This document shows positions 8,802-18,737 of a stretch of DNA of 64,000 nt, piece after piece. The stretch's first letter is position 1; each line of letters starts with the position of its first letter. This stretch comes from Rubrivivax sp. (GTDB taxonomy: Bacteria > Pseudomonadota > Gammaproteobacteria > Burkholderiales > Burkholderiaceae_C): assembly GCA_020248945.1 (NCBI GenBank), contig JADCGQ010000050.1, positions 1-64,000 of the forward strand, read 5' to 3'. Below the pieces are notes generated by a model. It had not been told where the DNA came from. It saw only the letters and a list, made by a program, of their open reading frames with translations, and ran no database searches. Both the position numbers and the translations under genes were made by a program.

Positions 8802-10298
8802 TCAGCTTTCGCGCCGCAGCGCGGGGAACAAGATCACGTCGCGGATGCTCGGGCTGTCGGTCAGCAGCATCATCAGCCGGTCGATGCCGATGCCGCAGCC
8901 GCCCGCGGGCGGCATGCCGTACTCGAGCGCGCGGATGAAGTCGGCGTCGTAGTACATCGCCTCTTCGTCGCCGGCTTCCTTGTTGGCGGCCTGGGCCTGG
9001 AAGCGCGCGGCCTGGTCCTCGGCGTCGTTGAGCTCCGAGAAGCCGTTGGCAAACTCACGGCCGGTGATGAACAGCTCGAAGCGCTCCGTCACGGAAGGGT
9101 CGCTGTCGGAGGCGCGTGCCAGCGGGCTCACCTCCACCGGATAGTCGACGATGAAGGTGGGCTGCCAGAGCTGGGCCTCCACCACCGCCTCGAAGAGGCC
9201 GAACTGCAGCTCGGCCAGCGTCCAGTGCGCGGGCGCTTCTTCTCCGGCGGCAACGATGCGCTGGCGCAGCACGGCGGCGTCGCCGGCTTCGGCCTCGTTC
9301 AGGCCGGCATGCACCACCAGCGACTGCTTCACCGACAGCCGCGCGAAGGGCTCGTCGAGGTGCACCGCCTGCCCGGCGTAGTGCACGCGTGCCGAGCCCG
9401 TGGCGGCGCGCGCGGCGTGGCGCAGGATCGCCTCGGTGAAGTCCATCAGTTCCACGTGCGACCAGTAGGCCGCGTAGAACTCCATCATCGTGAACTCGGG
9501 GTTGTGGCGGACCGAGATGCCTTCGTTGCGGAAGTTGCGGTTGATCTCGAACACGCGCTCGAAGCCGCCCACCAGCAGCCGCTTCAGGTAGAGCTCGGGC
9601 GCGATGCGCAGGAACATCTCCTGGTCGAGCGCGTTGTGGTGGGTGACGAAGGGCTTGGCGTTGGCGCCGCCCGGAATGGGGTGCAGCATCGGCGTCTCGA
9701 CCTCGAGGAAGCCGTGTTCGACCATGTAGCCACGGATCGAGGCCACCGCCTTGCTGCGAGCCACGAAGCGCGCGCGCGCGGTGTCGTCGGTGAGCAGGTC
9801 GACGTAGCGCTGGCGGTACTTCTGCTCCTGGTCGGTCATGCCGTGGAACTTGTCGGGCAGCGGGCGCAGGCTCTTCACCAGCAGCCGCAGCACGGTGGCG
9901 CGCACCGAGAGTTCGCCGGTCTTGGTGCGGAAGAGCGTGCCCTCGCAGCCGAGGATGTCGCCGAGGTCGCCGTGCTTGAAGGCGTTCAGCGCCTCGGGGC
10001 CGACGGCGTCCTGCGTGACGTAGATCTGGATGCGGCCGGTGCCGTCCTGCAGCGTGCCGAAGGCGGCCTTGCCCATGACGCGCTTGAGCATCAGCCGGCC
10101 GGCGATGACGACGTGGATGCCTTTGGGCTCGAGCACCTCGTTGGCCTCGCCGTCGTGGGCGTGGTGCAGGTCGGCGGCGTGGTGCTGCGGCCGGAAGTCG
10201 TTGGGGAAGGCCACGCCATGGGTGGCTGCGCTGGCGCGGATGGCGGCGAGCTTGGCGCGGCGTTCGGCGATCAGCTGGTTGTCGTCGGGGGTCGTCAT
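8802..10298 (-). CDS. lysS: Lysyl-tRNA synthetase, class II
   Basis: 498 residues. An N-terminal OB-fold anticodon-binding domain covers about residues 60-165. The class II catalytic domain follows. Motif 2 is FRNEGIS with [12 protein letters not shown], and motif 3 is [13 protein letters not shown] near the C-terminus. It charges tRNA-Lys in the cytosol. The start is the ATG encoding MTTPDDNQL; upstream in-frame residues are Arg-rich and look non-coding. Confidence 0.97.
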   Translation of the reverse strand: MTTPDDNQLIAERRAKLAAIRASAATHGVAFPNDFRPQHHAADLHHAHDGEANEVLEPKGIHVVIAGRLMLKRVMGKAAFGTLQDGTGRIQIYVTQDAVGPEALNAFKHGDLGDILGCEGTLFRTKTGELSVRATVLRLLVKSLRPLPDKFHGMTDQEQKYRQRYVDLLTDDTARARFVARSKAVASIRGYMVEHGFLEVETPMLHPIPGGANAKPFVTHHNALDQEMFLRIAPELYLKRLLVGGFERVFEINRNFRNEGISVRHNPEFTMMEFYAAYWSHVELMDFTEAILRHAARAATGSARVHYAGQAVHLDEPFARLSVKQSLVVHAGLNEAEAGDAAVLRQRIVAAGEEAPAHWTLAELQFGLFEAVVEAQLWQPTFIVDYPVEVSPLARASDSDPSVTERFELFITGREFANGFSELNDAEDQAARFQAQAANKEAGDEEAMYYDADFIRALEYGMPPAGGCGIGIDRLMMLLTDSPSIRDVILFPALRRES

Positions 10299-10321
10299 GC
10301 GGTTCTCGAGAGCGGTCTGCG

Positions 10322-10327
10322 ATCTTA
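10322..10327 (-). promoter_or_regulatory. Candidate -10 element (TAAGAT) for lysS
   Basis: Read on the minus strand, TAAGAT lies about 23 bases before the lysS ATG, which would leave a leader of roughly 17 bases. The -35 region is not convincing. Confidence 0.3.
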
Positions 10328-10407
10328 CCGAGGCCGAACCTGCGCGAGGGCGTCGGCGAGAATCGAGACGACGGCTCCCGACCGTGCCGTTCCACTCCCA
10401 GCCCCGC

Positions 10408-11154
10408 ATGCGCCAATCCGATCAGTGGACCGAGAGCAAGTACATCCAGCGCGCCGGGCGCTGGATCGGTTCGCGCAGCCCGCAGCAGCTGGGCATCGGC
10501 TCGCGCCTGATCGCCGATCTCACGGTGGCGCTGTACGCCGAACATCTGCCGCTCCACGCCCGGGGCCGGCTCGTCGACCTGGGTTGCGGCCGCGTGCCGC
10601 TGTACGGCCTGTACCGCGAGCGGGTGAGCGAAGTCACCTGTGTCGACTGGCCGCAATCCGTGCACACCAGCCCGCATCTGGACGCGGCGGTGGACCTGAA
10701 CGCCGCGCTGCCGTTTGCCGACGAGGCCTTCGACACCATCGTGCTGTCCGATGTGCTCGAGCACCTGGCCGAGCCGGCCGTGCTGTGGCGCGAGATGGCG
10801 CGGGTGCTCGCCCCCGGCGGCCGGCTGCTGTTGAACACGCCCTTCCTCTACGGCATCCACGAGGCACCTCACGACTACGCGCGCTATACCGAGTTCGGGC
10901 TGCGCCGCTTTGCCGAGCAAGCCGGGCTCGAGGTGCTGCTGCTGCAGCCGATGGGGGGCAGCCTGCACGTGATGGCCGACCTGCTGGCCAAGCACCTGGC
11001 GCAGCTGCCGCTCATCGGTGGCCCGCTGGCCCGTGCCAGCCAGGCGGCCGTGGCGCTGCTCGACCGCACGCGGTTGGGCCCGCGCATCGCGGCGCGCACG
11101 CAGCCGCGCTTCACGCTCGGCCACTTCATGGTGGTGGGCCGGAGCGGGCGGTGA
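10408..11154 (+). CDS. Class I SAM-dependent methyltransferase
   Basis: 248 residues. The SAM-binding motif I is [12 protein letters not shown] at about residues 54-65. The later motif [16 protein letters not shown] and the post-motif [11 protein letters not shown] are typical of Methyltransf_11 enzymes. It opens the first glycan arm. Its stop overlaps the GTG of a glycosyltransferase gene by four bases, so a role in methylating a sugar or glycolipid is likely, but the acceptor is unknown. Confidence 0.88.
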   Translation: MRQSDQWTESKYIQRAGRWIGSRSPQQLGIGSRLIADLTVALYAEHLPLHARGRLVDLGCGRVPLYGLYRERVSEVTCVDWPQSVHTSPHLDAAVDLNAALPFADEAFDTIVLSDVLEHLAEPAVLWREMARVLAPGGRLLLNTPFLYGIHEAPHDYARYTEFGLRRFAEQAGLEVLLLQPMGGSLHVMADLLAKHLAQLPLIGGPLARASQAAVALLDRTRLGPRIAARTQPRFTLGHFMVVGRSGR

Positions 11155-12182
11155 GCTGCGCCGTCGTCATCGTCAACTGGAACGGCGCCGAGGACACGCT
11201 CGAGTGTCTGCGTTCGGTGCTGGGCCTTGACTCGGCGGACGGCGCCGCAGGTCTCGCTCTGCGCGTCATCGTCATCGACAACGGCTCCACCGATGGCTCG
11301 CTGCAGCGCCTGCCGGCCGCGCTCTCGGCCTGGGGTGTGCGCGTCGAGCTCGGTACCCTGGCCACCGCCGCGCGAGCCCCGGTGCCCGACACCCCGGTGT
11401 GGCTGCTGGCCGCCGGCGAGAACCTCGGCTTCGCCGCCGGCTGCAACGCCGGCCTGCGCGCCGCCGAGCGCGCCGGCTGCGAGACCACCTGCTTCCTGAA
11501 CAACGACACCGTCGTCGAAAGCGGGGCCTTGCAGCGCCTGGTGCAGCGCCTGGCCACCGACGCCCGCTGCTTCGCCACCTTGCCGATGATCACCGTGCAC
11601 GGCAGCGACCGCATCTGGAACTGCGGCGGCCGCATCTGGCCCGTGGGCCTGCGGCGCTACCACCTGGCCGGCCGGCCACGGGCGGAGGGCGCGAGCCGGG
11701 GCGAGATCCGATGCAGCTTCTTCACCGGCTGCTGCGTCGTGGTGCGGACGGCCGAGTTCCGCGCCCGGGCCGGCTTCAGCGAGCGTTTCTTCTTCGGCGA
11801 AGAAGACTTCGAACTCGGCCTGTGGATGCGCGATCAAGGCCGGCACGCCGTGTGCGTGACGGCGGCCGTGGTGCAGCACAAGGTCAGCGCGTCCTTCGAT
11901 GCGGCTTCGGGCACGCGCACCGGGGCGCGTTCTTCCCACTCCTCGCGCGCCTTCGTCTACTACCTCAACCGCTTCATCCACATGCGGCTGCGCCTGGGCC
12001 CGTGGCGCTGGCGGCTGTGGAGCGCGGCCTACCTGCCCTACATCGCCCTGCTGCTGTGGCGCAGCGGCACCGTGCCCATGCCCGGCTTGCCCGGCTTCGC
12101 GCGCCGTCTTCTCGCCCGCGCGGCCACCATGGACGGCGTGGCGCGGGCCGACTTCGAAGCCGTGATGGCGGGCCGCTGGTGA
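11151..12182 (+). CDS. Family 2 glycosyltransferase (rhamnosyltransferase-like)
   Basis: 343 residues from a GTG overlapping the previous stop. The GT-A nucleotide-binding start VIVNWNGAEDT, the DNGSTDGS motif and the acceptor-side segment FFTGCCVVVR with EEDFELG are clear. Related enzymes add rhamnose or similar sugars to a lipid-linked chain on the cytoplasmic face. A basic hydrophobic C-terminal region may touch the membrane. Its stop overlaps the ATG of the next gene. Confidence 0.9.
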   Translation: MSCAVVIVNWNGAEDTLECLRSVLGLDSADGAAGLALRVIVIDNGSTDGSLQRLPAALSAWGVRVELGTLATAARAPVPDTPVWLLAAGENLGFAAGCNAGLRAAERAGCETTCFLNNDTVVESGALQRLVQRLATDARCFATLPMITVHGSDRIWNCGGRIWPVGLRRYHLAGRPRAEGASRGEIRCSFFTGCCVVVRTAEFRARAGFSERFFFGEEDFELGLWMRDQGRHAVCVTAAVVQHKVSASFDAASGTRTGARSSHSSRAFVYYLNRFIHMRLRLGPWRWRLWSAAYLPYIALLLWRSGTVPMPGLPGFARRLLARAATMDGVARADFEAVMAGRW

Positions 12183-13315
12183 TGGCGGGCTCGGCATCGC
12201 CGCCGCCTCTGGGCAAGCTCCTGATGCTGGCGCCGGCCAGCGTGGTGCACACCCGGCGCTGGGCCGAGGCCCTGGCGGCGCGCGGCATCGAGGTCGTGCT
12301 GGCGACCCAGCACCCCGATCCCGACTGGCGGCTGCCGCCCGGCTTGCGTGTGGTGACCCTGCCGCACACGGGCACGGCCGGCTACTTTCTCAACGTGCCG
12401 GCCCTGCGGCGGTTGCTGCGCGCCGAGAAGCCGGCGCTGATGAATGCCCACTACGCCAGCGGCTACGGCACCACGGCGGCACTGGCCGGGTTCCGCCCCT
12501 GGCTGCTGTCGGTGTGGGGCAGCGATGTCTACGACTTCCCCTACGAAGGCCGCCTGAAGGGCTGGTGGCTGCGCCGCAACCTGCGCCAGGCCGATGCCAT
12601 CGCGTCCACCAGCGAGGCGATGGCGCAGCAGGTGCGCCGCCTGCTGCCGGGGCCGATCGAGTTGGCCGTCACGCCCTTCGGCATCGACACCGCGCGTTTT
12701 GCACCCCAGCCGACGGCCCGGCGCGAAGGGCCGCTCGTCATCGGCACCGTCAAGACGCTGGCGCCCAAGTACGGCATCGACGTGCTGCTGAGGGCCTTTG
12801 CACGGCTGCTGGCGGCCGGCCCGCGGGCGCTGTCGCTGCTGATCGTCGGCGGCGGGCCGCAGCGCGCCGAACTTGAGGCGCTGGCCCGCTCGCTGGGCAT
12901 CGACGCGCAGGTGCGCTTCGCCGGGCCGGTGCCGCATGCCGAGGTGCCGCACTGGCTGCACCAGATGGACATCTACGTCGCCGCGAGCCGCCTCGACAGC
13001 GAGAGCTTCGGCGTGGCCGTGCTGGAGGCGTCTGCCTGTGCGCTGCCGGTGGTCGTGAGCGACGTGGGCGGCCTGCCCGAGGTGGTGGCCGATGGCGTGA
13101 CGGGGCTGGTGGTGCCGCGTGACGACCCCACCGCACTTGCCGCGGCCCTGGAGCGACTGGTGGTCGACGCCGACTTGCGCCGGGCCTTCGGCGACGCCGG
13201 GCGCGCGCGTGTGCAGCAGCAGTACGAATGGACGCACAGCGTCGATGAGATGCTGGCCTGCCTCAACGCCGTCCGCGCCCGTTTTCAGTCATCCCCGCAC
13301 GGGTCCCGAGCGTGA
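12182..13315 (+). CDS. Family 4 glycosyltransferase
   Basis: 377 residues, GT-B fold. The C-terminal nucleotide-sugar domain carries the E-x7-E motif in ESFGVAVLEASACALPVV and a following SDVGGLPEVV. Mid-protein VIGTVKTLAPKYGIDVLLRA marks the donor-domain start. It is predicted to be a retaining transferase acting in the cytosol on the lipid-linked chain. The ATG at 12182 uses the last base of the preceding stop, so translation is likely coupled. Confidence 0.92.
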   Translation: MAGSASPPPLGKLLMLAPASVVHTRRWAEALAARGIEVVLATQHPDPDWRLPPGLRVVTLPHTGTAGYFLNVPALRRLLRAEKPALMNAHYASGYGTTAALAGFRPWLLSVWGSDVYDFPYEGRLKGWWLRRNLRQADAIASTSEAMAQQVRRLLPGPIELAVTPFGIDTARFAPQPTARREGPLVIGTVKTLAPKYGIDVLLRAFARLLAAGPRALSLLIVGGGPQRAELEALARSLGIDAQVRFAGPVPHAEVPHWLHQMDIYVAASRLDSESFGVAVLEASACALPVVVSDVGGLPEVVADGVTGLVVPRDDPTALAAALERLVVDADLRRAFGDAGRARVQQQYEWTHSVDEMLACLNAVRARFQSSPHGSRA

Positions 13316-14781
13316 CGCAAGACCTTCTCAGTGCGCGGGTGTTGAAGCGCTCCCTGGCCTGGAATGCCGTGGGGACGCTGCTGCCGCTGGTTGCCGCGGT
13401 GCTGGCGGTGCCCTTGCTGATCAAGGGCCTGGGGACTGATCGCTTCGGCTTGCTGACCATCGTGTGGGCGCTGGTGGGCTATGCCAGCCTGTTCGACCTG
13501 GGGCTCGGGCGGGCGCTGACGCTGATCGTGGCCGAGCGACTGGGCCGCGAAGACGACCAGGACCTCAACCCCTTGCTGTGGACGGCGCTGTGGTGGCTGC
13601 TGGGACTGGGTTGTCTGGCGTCGCTGGTGTTGTGGGTCTCGGCGCCCTACCTCGTCTCGGGGCTCGGCACGCCACCGGCCTTGGCACCCGAAGCGGTGGT
13701 GGCGTTCCGCGTGCTCGCCTTTGGCTTGCCGATGGTCTTCGTGACCTCGGCGTTGACGGGCGTGCTGATGGCGCTGCAGCGTTTCGACGTCATGACGATG
13801 GTGCGGCTGCCGCTGAGCCTGGTGACCACGCTCGGGCCACTGCTGACCTTGCTGATCTCGCCGAGCCTGGTCTGGATCAGCGTGCTGATGCTGGGCGCGC
13901 GCGGCTTGGCTGTCTTGGTGTTCGCATGGCGCCTGGGCCTGCTTCGACGCGGCCTCATGCGGCCCGCCCGGCCCGAGGCCGCCTTGTCACGGCTGCTGCT
14001 GGGCCATGGCGGGTGGATGACCATCACCAACGTCGTGGGGCCGCTGATGACTTACCTCGACCGCTTCCTGGTCGGCGCGCTGCTGGGCACGGCGGCGGTG
14101 GCGTGGTACGTCACGCCCTACGAGGTGCTGGGCAAGCTGAACTTCATCCCCGGCATCCTGCTCGGCGTGTTGTTTCCGGCGCTGGCCACGGCCTACGTCA
14201 GTGACCCCGAGCGAGCGCGTGCGTTGTACGCCGATGCGGCCACGGTGCTGCGTCATGCCTTGTTCGCGGTCTGCCTGGTCTTCGTGCTGTTCGCCGAAGA
14301 CCTGCTGGCGGCCTGGATCGATGGTGACTTTGCCCAGCAGGCGGCACCCGTCGCCCGCTGGCTGGCAGTCGGCGTCTGGGTCAACGTGCTGGCGCACACG
14401 CCCTTCACCTTCCTGCAGGGTGCCGGGCGCGCTGACTTGATCGCCAAGGCCCACCTCGCCGAACTCTTGCCGTACCTGGCGCTGCTGGCCTGGTGGACGC
14501 AGGTCTGGGGCATTGCCGGTACCGCGGCCGCGTGGGTGGCGCGCGTGCTGGTGGACACCCTGCTGATGAACCTGCTGGCCCGCCACGTGCACGCGCCCTT
14601 GGCGCCCCAGGTGAGGGTCGACAGCCTGTGGCTGCTCGTCGGCCTCGCCGCCTTGGCCGGCTGTGCCATGCTCGAGTCGGCCCCTGCGCGACTGGCCGCG
14701 CTTGCGCTGGCCTGGGCATACGCCGGCTGGGTGTTGTGGCCCTACCTGCGCCGACTGGTACACCGGGAGCGTGCCTCGTGA
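13312..14781 (+). CDS. Wzx-like oligosaccharide flippase (MOP superfamily)
   Basis: 489 residues with about twelve hydrophobic segments along the whole length, starting with an amphipathic ARVLKRSLAWN segment typical of polysaccharide-biosynthesis MOP exporters. These proteins flip undecaprenyl-pyrophosphate-linked glycans across the inner membrane. The GTG start overlaps the previous stop, and the stop overlaps the next GTG. No Wzy polymerase or O-antigen ligase was found near it, so the fate of the flipped unit is open. Confidence 0.87.
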   Translation: MTQDLLSARVLKRSLAWNAVGTLLPLVAAVLAVPLLIKGLGTDRFGLLTIVWALVGYASLFDLGLGRALTLIVAERLGREDDQDLNPLLWTALWWLLGLGCLASLVLWVSAPYLVSGLGTPPALAPEAVVAFRVLAFGLPMVFVTSALTGVLMALQRFDVMTMVRLPLSLVTTLGPLLTLLISPSLVWISVLMLGARGLAVLVFAWRLGLLRRGLMRPARPEAALSRLLLGHGGWMTITNVVGPLMTYLDRFLVGALLGTAAVAWYVTPYEVLGKLNFIPGILLGVLFPALATAYVSDPERARALYADAATVLRHALFAVCLVFVLFAEDLLAAWIDGDFAQQAAPVARWLAVGVWVNVLAHTPFTFLQGAGRADLIAKAHLAELLPYLALLAWWTQVWGIAGTAAAWVARVLVDTLLMNLLARHVHAPLAPQVRVDSLWLLVGLAALAGCAMLESAPARLAALALAWAYAGWVLWPYLRRLVHRERAS

Positions 14782-15791
14782 TCCAGGACGAAGCGCTGGG
14801 CGCCTGCCCGGTGTGCGGCGCCGCCGCGCGGACACTGCTGCACGCCGACTTGGCCGACGACACCTTCGGTGCGGTCACCGGTGCCTGGAACCTCTGGAGC
14901 TGTGCCGCCTGTGGGTGTGCCTACCTCGACCCCCGTCCGGACCGAGCCACCATCGGACAGGCCTACGAGCGCTACTACACCCATGCGAGCGCGCCGCCGC
15001 GTGCGCCGCTGTCGTGGCGCGGCCGCATCCGGCAGCGCCTGGAAGATGCCTATCTGCACCGGCGTTACGGTGCCGATCGAACGCCGTCCAGGGCCGGTGC
15101 CTGGGTGTACTCGCTGCTGCTGCCCTACCGCCACATCAGCGACGTGCGCTATCGCCATCTGCCGGGCCCCGGCCGCGGCCGCAGGCTGCTGGATGTGGGG
15201 TGCGGCGACGGGGGCTTCCTGCTGCAGGCGCAGGCCTGCGGATGGCGGGTCGAGGGCGTCGACCCCGACCCGCTGGCCGCGGGGGTGGGCCAAAGCCGAG
15301 GCGTGCTCATCCGCCAGGGCGGTCTGGAGGCCTATGCCGGACTGGCCGCCTGCTTCGATCTCATCACGCTCAGCCATGTGATCGAGCACGTGCACGACCC
15401 TGCCGCGGCGCTGGCCGATTGCCATCGGCTGCTGAAACCCGGCGGGCGCCTGTGGATCGCCACGCCCAACATCGACAGCGGGGGGCACGCGCTGTTCGGC
15501 CGCCATTGGCGCGGGCTCGAAACCCCACGCCACCTGGTGCTCTTCAACGAGCGTGGCCTGCGGCGGCTTCTTCAGCAAGCCGGCTTCGCAGCCCCGCACC
15601 GGCTGCCATCGCAGTGGCCGGAGCCCTTCATGCTGGCGCAGTCCAGCCATGCGCTCGCATCGGGCCTGCCGCCGCACGACGCGCACCCGCCACTGCCGCC
15701 GGCCTTGCGTCGTGCGGTCTGGCGGCTGGCCCTGCTGGGCTGGCTGCGCCCGCGGCGGCGCGAGTTCCTCTATCTGGCGGCGAGCCGGTAG
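14778..15791 (+). CDS. SAM-dependent methyltransferase with N-terminal zinc-finger-like motif
   Basis: 337 residues. Two Cys-x2-Cys pairs (CPVCG near residue 9 and CAACG near residue 45) form a likely zinc ribbon. A class I methyltransferase domain follows, with LLDVGCGDGGFLL and ITLSHVIEHVHDP motifs and the KPGGRLWIATPN strand. This layout is common in sugar or glycolipid methyltransferases of surface-polysaccharide loci. The GTG start overlaps the flippase stop. Confidence 0.88.
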   Translation: MIQDEALGACPVCGAAARTLLHADLADDTFGAVTGAWNLWSCAACGCAYLDPRPDRATIGQAYERYYTHASAPPRAPLSWRGRIRQRLEDAYLHRRYGADRTPSRAGAWVYSLLLPYRHISDVRYRHLPGPGRGRRLLDVGCGDGGFLLQAQACGWRVEGVDPDPLAAGVGQSRGVLIRQGGLEAYAGLAACFDLITLSHVIEHVHDPAAALADCHRLLKPGGRLWIATPNIDSGGHALFGRHWRGLETPRHLVLFNERGLRRLLQQAGFAAPHRLPSQWPEPFMLAQSSHALASGLPPHDAHPPLPPALRRAVWRLALLGWLRPRRREFLYLAASR

Positions 15792-15817
15792 GCACGGGTC
15801 AGGTCCCTGGCACCCTG

Positions 15818-15823
15818 GACAAT
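15818..15823 (+). promoter_or_regulatory. Candidate -10 element (GACAAT)
   Basis: GACAAT lies in the 63-base gap before the next methyltransferase gene and would give a leader of about 25 bases. The same hexamer appears before the gene at 17735. No clear -35 was found. Confidence 0.25.
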
Positions 15824-15854
15824 CGATCCCGAATCCTTTGGCAAGGCACACCTC

Positions 15855-16640
15855 ATGAGCGAGAGCACCCTGCGGCAGACCCTCAAGCGTTTCGTGCCTG
15901 AGCCGGCCCTGCTGGCGCTGCGCAGGCTGCGGCGGCGCCTGAACCGGCTGCCGAACCATGCGGTCTACCGGCAGGCGCTGACCGGCAAGTCGGGCCTCGA
16001 GGTTGGCGGCCCCAGCCAGTTGTTCCGCGACGTTCTGCCGGTGTACCCCGTGGTGGCCGCGCTGGACGGCGTGAACTTCTCGACTTCGACGATGTGGGAG
16101 GGCGAGATCACCGCCGGCGGCCGCTTCGAGTTCGACCGCGGCCGTCGCGGGCAGCAGTTCATCGCCGAGGCGACGCAGCTCGAGGGCCTCGAGAGCGGCC
16201 GCTACCAGTTCCTGTTGTCCTCGAACTGTCTGGAGCACGTCGCCAACCCGCTGAAGGCGCTGCGCGAGTGGATGCGGGTGGTCGAGCCGGGTGGCGTGTT
16301 CCTGCTGGTGCTGCCCAACCCGCAGGCGAACTTCGACCATCGTCGCCCGGTGACCCGCTTCGAGCATCTGCTCGACGACGACATGCAGGGTGTGGGCGAA
16401 GACGACCTCACCCACCTCGAGGAGGTGCTGGCGCTGCACGACCTGGATCGCGACCCCTGGGCTGGCGGACGCGAGAACTTCACGCGCCGCTCGCGCGACA
16501 ACCTGGTGCACAGGGGCCTGCATCACCACATCTTCGATGCGGCGCTGATTGCCAGGATGACGGACCATGTCGGCCTCGTCCCGATCCGCCAGGACAGCTC
16601 GACCTCGGACTTCTTCTACCTGGGACGCACTCCAGGCTGA
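15855..16640 (+). CDS. Methyltransferase-like protein of the GLEVGGPS type
   Basis: 261 residues. The SAM motif I is replaced by the variant SGLEVGGPSQLF near residues 48-59, a form seen in a recurrent group of surface-polysaccharide methyltransferases. Later segments LLSSNCLEHVANP and EPGGVFLLVLPNP are normal for the fold. A histidine-rich stretch (HRGLHHHIF) near residue 220 could bind a metal. It resembles the gene at 34432, which has VEIGPGPRP at the same place. The acceptor is unknown. Confidence 0.8.
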   Translation: MSESTLRQTLKRFVPEPALLALRRLRRRLNRLPNHAVYRQALTGKSGLEVGGPSQLFRDVLPVYPVVAALDGVNFSTSTMWEGEITAGGRFEFDRGRRGQQFIAEATQLEGLESGRYQFLLSSNCLEHVANPLKALREWMRVVEPGGVFLLVLPNPQANFDHRRPVTRFEHLLDDDMQGVGEDDLTHLEEVLALHDLDRDPWAGGRENFTRRSRDNLVHRGLHHHIFDAALIARMTDHVGLVPIRQDSSTSDFFYLGRTPG

Positions 16641-16671
16641 AGACGGGCGCGAGCCGCGGCTTCGGGGCCGC

Positions 16672-17604
16672 CTACAGAGCGCCGAAGCGCCGGATGGCGA
16701 AGTGCCACAGGCCGCGAAGAATGGCGCGCGCCTTGGCGGGCCTGTGTTCTTCGTACAGGACGACCAGCACGCTGCGCATCACGAGATTGGAGAAGCCCCA
16801 GAAAGCCAGATAGGGCTCATGGAACAGGCAGCGCCGGTAGTACTCCAGTTGGTTGCGCGTGATGTAGTAGCGGCGCGCTGGCGAGTGATTGGAGCAATGG
16901 ACGGTGCGCCCCAGGAACCGATGCGAGCTCAGCTTGCCGATGGCATGGTCGAGAAAGATGCTCTTGCTCTGCAGCAGCAGCCAGCCTGCGCGGCGCAGGC
17001 GCAGGCAGTGTTCGTGGTCGACGAAGTCGATGAACAGGCGTTCGTCGAATCCGCCCATGCGGGTGAACGTGTCGACACGCACCAGACTGCCCGAGGTGAT
17101 CAGTGTGCGCACTTCGCGCCAGTCGGGACCGTCGACGAGGGTGTTGGCGGGGTCATGGTAGGTCCGGCCCAGGTGACGGTCGCGAAAGCTCGTGGCGACG
17201 ATGCCCACCCGCTCGGCTTGCGGGTGGCGCGCCGCCAGTGCCACCAACGCGACGATCGTGCCATCGGGAAGCGAACTGTCCTGGTCGAACATGGCCAGCC
17301 AACCGTACCCACCGGCCTGTGCCTGTTCGACGCCTTGGTTCAGCGCCCGCGCGATGCCTTCGTTGCGCAGGTTGCGGATGAAGCTCGCGCCGATTTCGGC
17401 GCACAGCGCCTCGGTGAGCTGCCAGTCCGGCGAGCCGTTGTCCACCACCACCAGCGCACCGACCTGACCACGGATGGCGCGCAGGTGGTCGGCGAGTTCA
17501 GGCGGCGGGTGGTAGGTCACGACCACGGCCAGCACGGCATCGGCCTGCACGGCAGCGCAACCGGGCGGCGACGCAGAGAGGGCATTCGAGGTCGGGTCGG
17601 TCAT
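16672..17604 (-). CDS. Family 2 glycosyltransferase, rhamnosyltransferase type
   Basis: 310 residues. It opens with AVVVTYHPPPEL and VVVDNGSPDW, has an early ARALNQGVEQA segment, and carries the MFDQDSSLPDG motif, which is characteristic of RhaM/WbbL-like rhamnosyltransferases. The central acceptor part has GGFDERLFIDFVDHEHCLR. It is a single minus-strand gene inside the plus-strand arm and converges with the previous methyltransferase gene. No genes for dTDP-rhamnose synthesis are in the window, so the donor must come from elsewhere if it is rhamnose. Confidence 0.9.
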   Translation of the reverse strand: MTDPTSNALSASPPGCAAVQADAVLAVVVTYHPPPELADHLRAIRGQVGALVVVDNGSPDWQLTEALCAEIGASFIRNLRNEGIARALNQGVEQAQAGGYGWLAMFDQDSSLPDGTIVALVALAARHPQAERVGIVATSFRDRHLGRTYHDPANTLVDGPDWREVRTLITSGSLVRVDTFTRMGGFDERLFIDFVDHEHCLRLRRAGWLLLQSKSIFLDHAIGKLSSHRFLGRTVHCSNHSPARRYYITRNQLEYYRRCLFHEPYLAFWGFSNLVMRSVLVVLYEEHRPAKARAILRGLWHFAIRRFGAL

Positions 17605-17684
17605 TCGCAAGGTCGGTCTGGCACGGCGGGTTGCAGGGCGCAGACTCTACGCGCGGTGTCGCTGCCTCGGTCTGCAGGCTGCGA

Positions 17685-17690
17685 GACAAT
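17685..17690 (+). promoter_or_regulatory. Candidate -10 element (GACAAT)
   Basis: GACAAT in the 130-base divergent gap, 44 bases before the GTG at 17735. It would start the transcript running through to 23163. The -35 region is weak. Confidence 0.25.
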
Positions 17691-17734
17691 CAGGCTCCCT
17701 GAACACGCGTGCTGCCCCCAAGCTCAACTGCCTC

Positions 17735-18727
17735 GTGCGCGTCTCCGTCATCGTCCCCTGCCGCAACGAGGCCGCGCACCTGCCGCACTTTCTGCAGGCC
17801 GTGTTCGCGCAACGCCTGCCCGCAGGCTGCTCGCTGGAGGTGATCGTCGCCGACGGCGACAGCGACGATGGCACCCGGGCCGAGCTGCTGCGCTGGCAGG
17901 CGCGCGAGCCCGGACTGACCGCCATCGACAACCCCCGGCGCATCGTCTCCACCGGGCTGAACGCCGCCGTGGCGGTGGCCCGCGGCGACCTGCTCGTGCG
18001 CATGGACGTGCACACCACCTACGCCCCCGACTACATCGCGATGTGCGCCCAGGTGCTGGACGAGACCGGGGCCGATTGCGTGGGCGGCGCCTGGCGGCCG
18101 GTGGGTGACAGCGCCATCGCGCTGGCCTTCCGCAGCCGCTTCGGCAGCGGCGGCGCGGCCTCGCGGCGCGAGGCCTACAGCGGCGAGGTCGACACCGTCT
18201 ACCTCGGCGCCTGGAAGCGCGAGACGCTGATTGCGCTGGGCGGCTTCGACGAGCGACTCGTGCGCAACCAGGACGACGAGCTCAACCTGCGTATCACGCG
18301 CGGGGGCGGGCGCGTCTGGCAAGACGCGCGCATCGTCAGCCACTACACGCCGCGCGACAGCTATGCCGCGCTGGCCAGGCAGTTTCACCAGTACGGCTAC
18401 TGGAAGGTGGCCGTCATCCGCAAGCACCGGCTTCCGGCCTCACCGCGGCACGTGCTGCCCTTCGGCTTTGTCGCGCTGCTGGGCCTGCTGGCGCTGGCCG
18501 CGCCGTGGTCGGCCGCTGCGGCGGCGGCCCTCGCGGCGCTGCTGGGGCTGTACGCCGCGGCGGCCCTGGCCAACGGTCTGGTGGCTGCGCCGCGCCAGGC
18601 GCTGGGCGTGGCCTGGGCGACGGCCTGCATGCAGCTGGGCTACGGCCTGGGCTTCGGCCGCGGGCTGCTCGACATGGTCGTGCTGCGGCGCGGCGCTGGC
18701 GCGGCGATGACGCGGCTGACGCGGTGA
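17735..18727 (+). CDS. ExoA-like family 2 glycosyltransferase with C-terminal membrane segments
   Basis: 330 residues from a GTG start. VSVIVPCRNE opens a GT-A domain, followed by VIVADGDSDDGT, the DVHTTYAPDY region and GGFDERLVRNQDDELNLR. Two or three hydrophobic segments lie between about residues 245 and 310. The layout matches ExoA, which adds an early sugar of succinoglycan. It probably acts at the inner membrane on the lipid-linked acceptor. Confidence 0.9.
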   Translation: MRVSVIVPCRNEAAHLPHFLQAVFAQRLPAGCSLEVIVADGDSDDGTRAELLRWQAREPGLTAIDNPRRIVSTGLNAAVAVARGDLLVRMDVHTTYAPDYIAMCAQVLDETGADCVGGAWRPVGDSAIALAFRSRFGSGGAASRREAYSGEVDTVYLGAWKRETLIALGGFDERLVRNQDDELNLRITRGGGRVWQDARIVSHYTPRDSYAALARQFHQYGYWKVAVIRKHRLPASPRHVLPFGFVALLGLLALAAPWSAAAAAALAALLGLYAAAALANGLVAAPRQALGVAWATACMQLGYGLGFGRGLLDMVVLRRGAGAAMTRLTR

Positions 18728-18737
18728 ACGCAGCCCG

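Noticed and set aside
8727..11150. A very long plus-strand open frame running antisense to lysS and into the glycosyltransferase at 11151
   Set aside because: Its translation is His/Gly/Ala-rich without any domain until the true glycosyltransferase begins at 11151. The opposite strand encodes an intact lysS, so this is a GC-bias shadow.
14742..16568. A 600-codon minus-strand open frame across the methyltransferase genes
   Set aside because: The translation is low-complexity Gln/Arg/Ala/His and the plus strand carries two recognisable methyltransferase genes with correct motifs.
16641..16671. GC-rich hairpin between convergent genes as a terminator
   Set aside because: A 5-bp stem GCGGC/GCCGC exists but has no T tract, and such stems are common by chance at this GC content.
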